From Bradyrhizobiaceae bacterium (GTDB taxonomy: Bacteria > Pseudomonadota > Alphaproteobacteria > Rhizobiales > Hyphomicrobiaceae): a DNA stretch of 5,558 nucleotides. The notes beneath the pieces were generated by a model that had not been told where the DNA came from, searched no databases, and saw nothing but the letters and a program-made list of their open reading frames with translations. Location of the stretch: NCBI GenBank assembly GCA_947475855.1, contig CANJPN010000443.1, positions 1 to 5,558 on the forward strand, given 5' to 3'. Made by a program: the position numbers and the translations under genes. Below, piece after piece: positions 1-5,444 of this stretch; the stretch's first letter is position 1; the number at the start of each line of letters is the position of its first letter.

Positions 1-836
1 CGGAGATCGGTGTTGCGGGCGGGCGTGGGTATGCGATCGAATTCGCGGGCTCGACGATCCGCTCGATGTCGATCGAGGGGCGGCTCACCTTGTGCAACCT
101 GACGATCGAGATGGGTTCGCGGTCGGGATTCGTTGCGCCGGACGATGCGACGTATCAGTGGATCGCGGGGCGGCCGTTCACGCCGGAGGGGGCCGCATGG
201 GATGCGGCGATGGGTTACTGGCGGGGTATGCATACCGACGACGATGCCGGATTCGACAAGGAGATATCGATCGACTGCGCGGGGCTCGAGCCGCAGATCA
301 CGTGGGGCACCGATCCCGCGCAGGTGCTGCCGATCACAGGCCGCGTGCCGGAGCCGTCGTCAATTGCGGACCCCGACAAGCGCGCCGCGATGGAGCGTGC
401 GATCGCGTACATGGGGCTGAAGCCGGGGGCTTCGCTGATCGGCGAGCCTGTGGGCCGCGTGTTCATCGGTTCGTGCACCAATGCGCGCCTTCCCGATCTA
501 GAGGAGGCTGCGGCAATCGTGAAAGGCCGCAAGGTCGCGGAGGGCGTGACGGCGTGGGTAGTGCCGGGATCTACGCGGGTAAAGCGCGACGCGGAGGCCA
601 AGGGGCTCGATCGGATTTTCAAGGACGCAGGCATCACCTGGGGCGAGCCGGCATGTTCGATGTGTGCGGGTTCGAACGGCGACAACGGCGAGCCGGGCCA
701 GCGCATCCTGTCGACGACGAACCGCAACTTCGAGAACCGCCAGGGGCGCGCGGTGCGCACCCATCTCGTCGGGCCGGCACTCGCGGCGGCAGCGGCGGTG
801 ACGGGGAAGATCACGGATCCGCGGACGCTGGGGTAG
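1..836 (+). CDS. leuC: 3-isopropylmalate dehydratase large subunit (LeuC-type), 3' part
   Basis: This is the C-terminal ~277 residues of an aconitase-family large subunit; the reading frame is open from base 3 and the start lies upstream of the window. About 190 residues are missing compared with the ~466-residue E. coli LeuC. In the family, LeuC with LeuD isomerises 2-isopropylmalate to 3-isopropylmalate through isopropylmaleate (second step of leucine synthesis, cytoplasm). The three cysteines that hold the 4Fe-4S cluster are visible: one in FIGSCTNAR (codon 474-476) and two in ACSMCAGSNGD (codons 654-656 and 663-665). The segments GYAIEFAG, SIEGRLTLCN, GRKVAEGV, VVPGSTRVK, NRNFENRQGR, RTHL and AAAAAVTG are also family hallmarks. 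Some positions differ from the usual biosynthetic enzyme: QRILSTTNRNF replaces the common ERCASTSNRNF, and GPALAAAAA replaces SPAMAAAAA. It could therefore be a paralogue acting on a related 2-alkylmalate. A nuclease-like gene starts 25 bp after the TAG stop. Confidence 0.93.
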   Translation, partial: EIGVAGGRGYAIEFAGSTIRSMSIEGRLTLCNLTIEMGSRSGFVAPDDATYQWIAGRPFTPEGAAWDAAMGYWRGMHTDDDAGFDKEISIDCAGLEPQITWGTDPAQVLPITGRVPEPSSIADPDKRAAMERAIAYMGLKPGASLIGEPVGRVFIGSCTNARLPDLEEAAAIVKGRKVAEGVTAWVVPGSTRVKRDAEAKGLDRIFKDAGITWGEPACSMCAGSNGDNGEPGQRILSTTNRNFENRQGRAVRTHLVGPALAAAAAVTGKITDPRTLG

Positions 837-849
837 CCTTCGATCCGAT

Positions 850-855
850 GGAGGA
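850..855 (+). promoter_or_regulatory. Shine-Dalgarno of the nuclease-like gene
   Basis: The sequence GGAGGA lies 6 nt upstream of the ATG at 862. It is the strongest ribosome-binding site in the window and fixes that start. It sits in the 25-bp gap after leuC, so the gene is probably translated from leuC read-through transcripts. Confidence 0.7.
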
Positions 856-861
856 AAACCG

Positions 862-1521
862 ATGTGGCGTCGATTCGTTCTCAGTGCGTCGATCCAGATC
901 GTGGTGGCTTGCTTCGCTGCCGACGCAGCTATCGCGCAGAAAGATAATTCATGCGATCGGGAATTGAGAAATAGTTCCAAGGTCGTGCTGAAAACTCCAA
1001 ATGGTGAGACGACTGGCAAGGTCTGCCTTGATGACGGTGATTCTTTTGGTATCGAGAACGCATGGGTGAGAATTAGGGGAATTGATGCTCCGGAAATCGG
1101 GCGGAACTGTCTCAAGAGTTTTGACGCCTTGCCCGCGCGTTGCGAGACTTCGAGGGGAGCGATCCAAGCGTTACTAGTGCTTTCTGAGCTCCTTGAGGCA
1201 GGAGCCGTTTGTGAGTCGGAGCGGAAGGGGCATATCAATCGTTGGCCTGTCGATTGTTCGGTGCAAGGCAATCGCAGTTTGGGAATAGAGATGATCCGTC
1301 GCGGGTTTGCGTGCGCGACGAATAGTGCACCGACAGATTATAAGGCGGCGGATTTGGATGCGCGCAAGCGAAAGGCTGGACTATGGGCAGATGAATGGTC
1401 CGAGCAGCGCAAGGGATTTCCATCAGACAGGTGCGGGTACACATCCAAGCGACACGCGAGCCATCTGCGTTACATGCAGCGGAAATCGCGCAGGGAGAAT
1501 GATGGGAGTGCTGCTCAGTAG
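862..1521 (+). CDS. Exported staphylococcal-nuclease-like (thermonuclease family) protein
   Basis: A 219-residue protein with a Sec signal peptide: MWRR, a hydrophobic stretch at about residues 5-20, and a likely cleavage after AIA at residue 25. The mature part matches the SNase fold. DDGDSFG (57-63) corresponds to the calcium-binding DGDT segment. R70, D75 and E78 in WVRIRGIDAPE line up with R35, D40 and E43 of staphylococcal nuclease, and R127 with R87. The GIEMIRRGFA (141-150) and RKAGLWADE (170-178) segments are the usual C-terminal elements. The predicted role is a periplasmic or secreted phosphodiesterase cutting DNA or RNA; activity is inferred. The usual YGR around the second arginine is INR here, so activity is not certain. 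The mature chain has eight cysteines (31, 55, 83, 94, 117, 132, 151, 191), which suits disulfides outside the cytoplasm. Residues from about 180 on are a basic tail. Base composition is much lower in GC than leuC (about 51% over 961-1200 against 70% over 541-600, counted by hand), suggesting later acquisition. It separates leuC from leuD. Confidence 0.82.
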   Translation: MWRRFVLSASIQIVVACFAADAAIAQKDNSCDRELRNSSKVVLKTPNGETTGKVCLDDGDSFGIENAWVRIRGIDAPEIGRNCLKSFDALPARCETSRGAIQALLVLSELLEAGAVCESERKGHINRWPVDCSVQGNRSLGIEMIRRGFACATNSAPTDYKAADLDARKRKAGLWADEWSEQRKGFPSDRCGYTSKRHASHLRYMQRKSRRENDGSAAQ

Positions 1522-1537
1522 CTTGCACAGATCTGTT

Positions 1538-1558
1538 GGGTCGCGCATCGCTTGACCC
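1538..1558. repeat. REP-like palindrome after the nuclease gene
   Basis: GGGTC (1538-1542) pairs with GACCC (1554-1558), and the adjacent GCG (1543-1545) pairs with CGC (1549-1551). This leaves a CAT loop and a two-base TT bulge. Read on the minus strand with its flank (about 1566-1536) it begins CGTAGGTCGGGT and ends GACCC, which resembles from memory the short 'GTAGG' intergenic repeats scattered in proteobacterial genomes. It starts 16 nt after the nuclease stop and has no T-tract, so it is more likely a repeat or mRNA 3' stabiliser than a Rho-independent terminator. Confidence 0.5.
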
Positions 1559-1571
1559 GACCTACGCACGC

Positions 1572-1705
1572 CGTCATGGCCCGCGGAGGCGGGCCATCCA
1601 CGACACGCTGCAATCGAGGGCTTCCGATGTACAGGCGCAACTTTACTGAGATGAGTGCATAACCCCACAAGAGACGTGGATGGCCCGCCTGCGCGGGCCA
1701 TGACG
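1572..1705. repeat. Paired palindromic element: two 31-bp inverted arms around a 72-bp core
   Basis: The left arm (1572-1602) and right arm (1675-1705) are reverse complements at 30 of 31 positions. Each arm is also a hairpin by itself: ATGGCCCGC / GCGGGCCAT, a 9-bp stem with a 4-nt loop (GGAG at 1585-1588, CTGC at 1689-1692). The arms read CGTCATGGCCCGC outward and GGGCCATCCACG inward, which I recognise from memory as a dispersed extragenic repeat of Bradyrhizobium-like genomes. The 72-bp core (1603-1674) has no open frame of note. No target duplication is visible at the flanks. The layout is that of a BIME or small MITE-like element, and as RNA it could fold either as two short hairpins or as one long stem just upstream of leuD. 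Confidence 0.75.
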
Positions 1706-1729
1706 AATGTTTTTGGATGTGAACCTACC

Positions 1730-1733
1730 GAGG
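1730..1733 (+). promoter_or_regulatory. Shine-Dalgarno deciding the leuD start
   Basis: GAGG ends 8 nt before the ATG at 1742. It favours this ATG over an in-frame GTG at 1655, which lies inside the repeat and would add 29 residues translated from repeat DNA with no family counterpart. Confidence 0.55.
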
Positions 1734-1741
1734 CAGCGTCG

Positions 1742-2374
1742 ATGACACCCTTCACTTCCATCACCGGGCCGTGCATTCCGGTGCTCGAGGACGACCTGAA
1801 TACGGACCAGATCGCGCCGATCCAGATGTCGCGCGAGTTGAAGCCCGACTACGCCGATCTGCTGTTCAAGCGGCAGCGGCAGAACCCGGACGGAAGCCGC
1901 ATCGAGAGCCACATCTTCAACCAGGCGCGCTATGCGAGGCCGGCGATCCTGATGAGCCGGCACAACTTCGGTTGCGGCTCTTCGCGCGAGGCGGCGGTGT
2001 GGTGTTTGCAGGCTGTCGGGATCGGATGCATCGTCGCGCGGTCAATTGCAGACATCTTTCGTGAGAACTGTCTGCAAAATGGTGTCTTGCCGGTGGAACT
2101 CGACGATGCCACAGCGGAGGCGCTGGAGAAGCGCGTGCTGGCCGCCGACGGCACCCTAGCATTTACGGCCGACTTGCCCAGCCAGACGATCCGTGGTGCT
2201 GATGGTGCCGATATCCGCTTCGAGATCTCGGCGTCCGACAAGATGCGATTGATCGAAGGCCTCGACGATATCGGCGTGACGCTCAAGCACGATGCGGACA
2301 TCAAGGCCTGGGAAGCGATGGCTGCGACGCGGCTGCCGTGGATGCAGCAGGCGCGGGACAAACGGCGGGGCTGA
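1742..2374 (+). CDS. leuD: 3-isopropylmalate dehydratase small subunit (LeuD-type)
   Basis: A 210-residue swivel-domain subunit, close to the ~201 residues of E. coli LeuD, and the natural partner of the leuC upstream. Family signatures are TGPCIPVLEDDLNTDQIAP (8-26), RHNFGCGSSREAAVW (73-87), SIADIFRENCLQNGVLPVEL (101-120) and GLDDIGVTLKHDADIKAWE near the C terminus. GCGSSRE at 77-83 carries the serine and arginine of the substrate site. In the loop that sets substrate specificity, usual LeuD proteins read DTDxIIPKxFL or DTDQIIPARFL; here it is NTDQIAPIQMS, so the basic residue after the proline is isoleucine and the loop continues SRELKPDYADLLF. The subunit pairs with LeuC in the cytoplasm. 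The altered loop, matched by altered LeuC motifs, leaves open a role on citramalate-like or other 2-alkylmalate substrates. Expression probably depends on read-through across the palindromic repeat, or on a promoter inside that repeat that I cannot identify. Confidence 0.9.
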   Translation: MTPFTSITGPCIPVLEDDLNTDQIAPIQMSRELKPDYADLLFKRQRQNPDGSRIESHIFNQARYARPAILMSRHNFGCGSSREAAVWCLQAVGIGCIVARSIADIFRENCLQNGVLPVELDDATAEALEKRVLAADGTLAFTADLPSQTIRGADGADIRFEISASDKMRLIEGLDDIGVTLKHDADIKAWEAMAATRLPWMQQARDKRRG

Positions 2375-2775
2375 GTTACGGCGACGGCAGTTGCGCCGAG
2401 GTCGGCGAGACCGCGGATCGGGGCGGCCGGAAACGTGGTATGGTAGTTTGTCGCCACAAGGCGCATAGATGCCAGATCGAATTTCGCGAGATCTCCAAGA
2501 TCGGGGATCGGCATCGTTCAGCCGGGGGACTGGCCTCGGGAAAGCGTCTCGCCAATTCAGGCCGGACGGCGGCGTAGCTGCGCCCAAAGCAACATATTGC
2601 TTGCGTTCGTCCGAGCATAGGCTCATATGACGCAGACCGGTGACCCCCTTGCGGGGAACGCCCTCGAATAGGACTGGACTTACTCGCGTACGCTTGTCTG
2701 TCTTTCCCGATTTCGATGCCTGCGGATCTTGGTCCGCATGACCGGATGACAACCACGGGAAAGGACTCTCCCCCA
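2375..2775. other. Gene-free stretch between leuD and cspA
   Basis: No frame here looks like a real protein. An open + frame (2338-2577, 79 codons) overlaps leuD and has no recognisable motif or clear ribosome-binding site. Long minus-strand frames run through into antisense of leuD. A small stem CGCCG/CGGCG (2394-2407, loop AGGT) follows leuD by 19 nt but lacks a T-tract, so it is at best a weak terminator. TTGCGT (2601-2606) and CATATG (2624-2629) are 17 bp apart and could be a poor sigma-70 promoter for cspA. The last part holds the cspA leader hairpin, listed separately. Confidence 0.5.
2721..2738 (+). promoter_or_regulatory. Hairpin in the cspA leader
   Basis: TGCGGA (2721-2726) pairs perfectly with TCCGCA (2733-2738) around TCTTGG, with a possible extra T-G pair inside. 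It ends 37 nt before the cspA ATG. cspA mRNAs in other bacteria carry structured leaders that control cold-induced translation. A similar role here is only inferred; the pairing itself is plain. Confidence 0.3.
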
Positions 2776-2988
2776 ATGCGCATTCGTGGCACCGTTAAGT
2801 TTTTCAATGCAGCCAAGGGTTACGGTTTCATTCAGCCGGAGACCGGGGGCAAGGACGTTTTCGTGCACGCTACGGCACTCGAGGCCGCTGGTATTTCGGG
2901 CCTGCAAGAGGGTGACAAGGTCAGCTTCGTTCTGGAAGATGACCGTAAGGGCCGTGGCCAAAAGGCTGCCCAGCTCGAGCTCGACTAA
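2776..2988 (+). CDS. cspA: Cold-shock domain protein (CspA family)
   Basis: A 70-residue single cold-shock domain, the usual family length. It is a five-stranded OB-fold that binds single-stranded RNA or DNA and melts mRNA secondary structure in the cytoplasm. GTVKFFNAAKGYGFIQPE (5-22) contains the RNP1 motif KGYGFI (14-19), and DVFVHATAL (27-35) contains RNP2. The aromatic residues F9, F10, Y16, F18, F29 and H31 that stack on bases are present, although the usual tryptophan of VKWFN is phenylalanine. The C terminus has the DDRKGRGQKAAQLEL pattern of alphaproteobacterial members. I chose the ATG at 2776 because it gives the standard length and has AAGGA (2761-2765) 10 nt upstream. In-frame ATGs at 2716 and 2746 would add a polar tail with no family counterpart. 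The long gene-free region upstream and the leader hairpin suggest it is transcribed alone with a regulated 5' UTR. Confidence 0.92.
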   Translation: MRIRGTVKFFNAAKGYGFIQPETGGKDVFVHATALEAAGISGLQEGDKVSFVLEDDRKGRGQKAAQLELD

Positions 2989-3229
2989 ATTTCGACTATC
3001 CGAGTTGCCTGCTGAGTGGCCATCAGGCTGATCGTGGGCAATAGCGGCTGCGGCTTTCAGGCTCTGGATCCAGGTGCTGCTTGTAAATGCGCCTGGAATG
3101 CCAGATATCTATTGGGGAGCTGTCGGGGTGACGTCGCGGACCAAGGGTCGGCGGCGCCCCTCTTGCTGTCGTTCGGACATCTTTGCGGCTTGGCCCGTGC
3201 GAGATGTACAACCTCGCGAGGACTTTCGC
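2989..3229. other. Non-coding spacer between cspA and a small gene
   Basis: GCCTG (about 3008) and CAGGC (about 3025) can form a short stem after cspA, without a T-tract. CTGGATCCAG (3064-3073) and CCTCGCGAGG (3212-3221) are perfect 10-bp palindromes. The second overlaps the ribosome-binding site of the next gene (GAGGA, 3218-3222, 7 nt before the ATG at 3230). GCGAG (3199-3203) can also pair with CTCGC (3213-3217). I see no convincing promoter; TTGTAA at 3081 has no good -10 partner. Confidence 0.4.
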
Positions 3230-3448
3230 ATGGCAAAGAAGCCAAATCCCAAAGCAGAAAGCATCCTCTTCAACGTCACTTATGAAGACGGCAGCCAGAC
3301 GTCGAACCGGCGTGTGCCTGGCCATCTCATCGGACAGTTGGACAGCGAAGAGCTGATACAGGCCTTCATCGAGCAACAGGATCGCGAGATCGCCGAGCGC
3401 TCGGGCCGGCCGCGCGGACCGATAGCCAGTATCGACAAGGTTCGCTGA
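3230..3448 (+). CDS. Small conserved-looking protein of unknown function (72 aa)
   Basis: A 72-residue soluble, hydrophilic protein with no signal peptide and no membrane segment. The start at 3230 is supported by GAGGA ending 7 nt upstream. The sequence falls into three parts: a basic N-terminal MAKKPNPKAE, a short beta-like stretch ILFNVTYEDGSQTSNRRVP (12-30), and an amphipathic, charged helix-like part LDSEELIQAFIEQQDREIAERSG (37-59) followed by RPRGPIASI. It reminds me of an uncharacterised small protein found beside housekeeping genes in Bradyrhizobium-like genomes, but I cannot name a domain. It stands alone between cspA and coaBC with sizeable gaps on both sides, so context gives no function. 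The good ribosome-binding site and balanced codon usage argue that it is a real gene. The frame stays open further upstream (from about 3074), but that part has no supporting start signal. Confidence 0.72.
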   Translation: MAKKPNPKAESILFNVTYEDGSQTSNRRVPGHLIGQLDSEELIQAFIEQQDREIAERSGRPRGPIASIDKVR

Positions 3449-3520
3449 ATGTGCGCTGAGCAACTCTACGCGGGCTCGGTGCGGCGCTAACCTCTCGGCT
3501 ACCTCGCTGGGCGCGGCCGG

Positions 3521-3549
3521 CAGACCCCGTCGCCGTTACGTGCTAGGAT
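3521..3549 (+). promoter_or_regulatory. Possible extended -10 promoter for coaBC-dut
   Basis: TGCTAGGAT (3541-3549) reads as an extended -10 element (TGN plus TAGGAT). A weak -35-like CAGACC (3521-3526) lies 17 bp upstream. Transcription would begin near 3556, leaving a leader of about 28 nt before the GTG start. No other strong candidate is seen in the 135-bp gap. Confidence 0.3.
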
Positions 3550-3583
3550 TGCGATCCCCACAGGCGAGCGAGCCCTTGATACC

Positions 3584-4849
3584 GTGAGCGATAAGCGCAT
3601 TCTCCTGATCGTCGGCGGCGGAATCGCTGCCTACAAGTGTCTCGATCTCGTGAGGCGCCTGCGCGAGCGCTGTTTTGCCGTGCGGGTAGTGATGACGGCT
3701 GGCGCGCAGGAGTTCGTGACGCCGCTGTCGTTCGGCGCGATCTCGGGTGACCGGGTTTTCACCGACCTCTTCAACCTCGATGACGAGCGGGAGATCGGCC
3801 ACATTCGTTTGTCGAGGGATTGCGAGCTGATCGTCGTTGCGCCCGCTACGGCCGACCTGATGGCGAAGATGGCGCATGGCCACGCGGACGATCTGGCGAC
3901 GGCGGTGCTGCTTGCAACGAACAAGCCGGTTCTGATCGCGCCAGCAATGAATCCGCGGATGTGGCTCAATCCGGCGACGAAACGGAACGCAGCGCAGCTC
4001 ACAGCGGACGGCATCGCATCCATTGGTCCGAATTCGGGTGAGATGGCGGAACGAGGTGAGGCTGGGCCCGGGCGGATGGCGGAGCCACTGGAAATTGCTG
4101 CGCGGATCGAGCAGATGCTCGGTGCGGCTGCCGCATCACCTTTGAGCGCGAAGCCTGATGGATCGGTTGCGCTTCGTGACAAAAGCCTCGCTGGACGGCA
4201 CGTGCTGGTTACGGCGGGGCCGACGCACGAACCGATCGATCCGGTGCGCTACATTGCGAACCGCTCGTCAGGCAAGCAGGGGTTTGCGATCGCGGCGGCA
4301 GCAGCAAAGCTCGGTGCGCGGGTGACGCTGGTCTCGGGGCCCGTAGGGCTCGCCGATCCGCCGGGTGTCCACGTGGTGCGGGTGGAAGCGGCTGCGGAAA
4401 TGCTCGCGCAGTGCGAGGCGGCACTGCCGGCCGATGTCGGGATCTTCGCGGCGGCGGTTGCGGACTGGCGCGTTGCCGAGGCGTCGGAAGAGAAGATCAA
4501 GAAGGGCAAGGGCAGTGCACCGACGCTATCGCTCGTCGAGAATCCGGACATTCTCAAGACCGTCGCGCGGCGCGGTGCGAAGCGGCCTGGATTGGTCGTG
4601 GGGTTTGCGGCTGAAACGGAGAATGTGCTCGAGCATGCGCGGAGCAAGCGCAAGTCGAAGGGGTGCGATTGGATCATCGCCAACGACGTGAGCCCTGAGA
4701 CAGGGATCATGGGCGGCGATCGCAACACGGTGCACGTGATCACCGCCGATGGTGTGGAAAGTTGGCCCGATATGGACAAACAAGCGGTGGCGGAAAAGCT
4801 GGTGGCGCGGATCGCCGAGCACGTAGCGCTGGGTCAAGCTGATGTCTAA
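3584..4849 (+). CDS. coaBC: Bifunctional phosphopantothenoylcysteine decarboxylase / phosphopantothenate-cysteine ligase
   Basis: A 421-residue two-domain coenzyme A enzyme (Dfp). The N-terminal CoaC domain (about 1-180) is an FMN-dependent decarboxylase: KRILLIVGGGIAAYK (4-18), the active-site histidine in GHIRL (H73), APATADLMAKMAHG (86-99) and the PAMNPRMW motif with N123. The C-terminal CoaB domain (about 200-415) joins 4'-phosphopantothenate to cysteine using CTP. It shows VTAGPTHEPIDPVRYIANRSSGK with N226, AAAVADWR (289-296), KIKK (304-307), VGFAAET (339-345) and ANDVS (366-370). Together they turn 4'-phosphopantothenate into 4'-phosphopantetheine in the cytoplasm. The flap over the decarboxylase site reads SGEMAERGEAGPGRM (151-165), without the cysteine found at E. 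coli C158. The start is GTG at 3584; there is no in-frame alternative start close upstream and no good Shine-Dalgarno, so the exact start is less sure than the identity. The last codons overlap dut. Confidence 0.95.
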   Translation: MSDKRILLIVGGGIAAYKCLDLVRRLRERCFAVRVVMTAGAQEFVTPLSFGAISGDRVFTDLFNLDDEREIGHIRLSRDCELIVVAPATADLMAKMAHGHADDLATAVLLATNKPVLIAPAMNPRMWLNPATKRNAAQLTADGIASIGPNSGEMAERGEAGPGRMAEPLEIAARIEQMLGAAAASPLSAKPDGSVALRDKSLAGRHVLVTAGPTHEPIDPVRYIANRSSGKQGFAIAAAAAKLGARVTLVSGPVGLADPPGVHVVRVEAAAEMLAQCEAALPADVGIFAAAVADWRVAEASEEKIKKGKGSAPTLSLVENPDILKTVARRGAKRPGLVVGFAAETENVLEHARSKRKSKGCDWIIANDVSPETGIMGGDRNTVHVITADGVESWPDMDKQAVAEKLVARIAEHVALGQADV

Positions 4850-5444
4850 GCGGCCGGTTCGGAAGTCTAAGAAGCGCGGCGGCATTGTCGTGCGCATCGC
4901 CCAACTGCCGCACGCCTTGGGGCTCGCGCTTCCGCAATATCAGAGTGCAGGCGCCGCTGGCTTCGATCTCGTGGCAGCGGTGCCTGCGGGCAAGCCGATA
5001 CGGCTCAAGGCTCGCTCGCATGTGCTGGTGCCGACGGGGTTGGTATTCGAGCTATCCGAGGGTTACGAGGCGCAGGTGCGTCCGCGTTCTGGCCTCGCGC
5101 TGAAGCACGGCGTGACTGTTCTCAACAGTCCCGGCACGATCGACTGGGATTATCGCGGCGAAGTCGGCGTGATCCTGGTTAATCACAGTTCGAAGGCGTT
5201 CGTGATCGAGCGAGGGGAACGGATCGCGCAGGTCGTGATCGCGTCGGCGACACAGGCGAACCTCGTGGCCGTCGAGGTCAAGACGTTTCAACCGACGACA
5301 CGCGGTGCCGGGGGGTTCGGTTCTACGGGTACCAAGACGGTGACCCGCGCGCGAAGGCCGGGCAGCCCTTCCGCGAAGGTTCGGGGTGGGCGCGTGCCAC
5401 CCAAGCGTGGGGGACGGAAGGACGCCCGACGGGCGACCCGCTGA
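4842..5444 (+). CDS. dut: Deoxyuridine 5'-triphosphate nucleotidohydrolase with basic N- and C-terminal extensions
   Basis: A 200-residue trimeric dUTPase, against about 150 for the family. It hydrolyses dUTP to dUMP and pyrophosphate, keeping uracil out of DNA and feeding dTMP synthesis. The five motifs are in order: AGFDL (39-43); RPRSGLA (80-86); GTIDWDYRGE (98-107) with the catalytic aspartate D101; RGERIAQ (124-130); and RGAGGFGSTG (154-163) with the phenylalanine that stacks on uracil. Two parts lie outside the core. The N terminus has 7 K/R in its first 12 residues. The tail after motif 5 (164-200) has 14 K/R in 37 residues and only one acidic residue. W102 in motif 3 is also unusual; a small residue is common there. 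The ATG at 4842 overlaps the coaBC stop by 8 nt, pointing to translational coupling. An in-frame GTG at 4890 would remove the basic N terminus but has no better ribosome-binding site. Confidence 0.93.
   Translation: MSKRPVRKSKKRGGIVVRIAQLPHALGLALPQYQSAGAAGFDLVAAVPAGKPIRLKARSHVLVPTGLVFELSEGYEAQVRPRSGLALKHGVTVLNSPGTIDWDYRGEVGVILVNHSSKAFVIERGERIAQVVIASATQANLVAVEVKTFQPTTRGAGGFGSTGTKTVTRARRPGSPSAKVRGGRVPPKRGGRKDARRATR

Noticed and set aside
92..967. Second long + strand frame overlapping leuC and the nuclease gene
   Set aside because: It is rich in arginine, glycine and alanine, overlaps clearly identified LeuC coding sequence in another frame, and crosses the nuclease signal peptide region.
1655..1741. 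Upstream GTG start extending leuD by 29 residues
   Set aside because: The extension is translated from the palindromic repeat, has no LeuD counterpart, and the ATG at 1742 has a well-placed GAGG.
1423..1963. Minus-strand frames over the palindromic region
   Set aside because: They are translations of the repeat (WPASAGHD-type peptide) plus antisense of neighbouring genes, a common false call in such genomes.
2338..2577. Small + strand open frame after leuD (79 codons)
   Set aside because: It begins inside leuD in another frame, has no clear ribosome-binding site or motif, and its composition is arginine/glycine-rich as expected from chance frames in high-GC DNA.
2716..2775. Longer cspA with an extra 20 N-terminal residues
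   Set aside because: Cold-shock proteins start a few residues before GTVKFF; the extra part is leader sequence containing the hairpin.
2156..2816. Long minus-strand frames across the leuD-cspA gap
   Set aside because: They run into antisense of leuD or cspA, show no family motif and no start signals.
3023..3463. Minus-strand protein opposite the 72-residue gene
   Set aside because: No recognisable motif, and the opposite strand has a well-placed Shine-Dalgarno and a compact gene.
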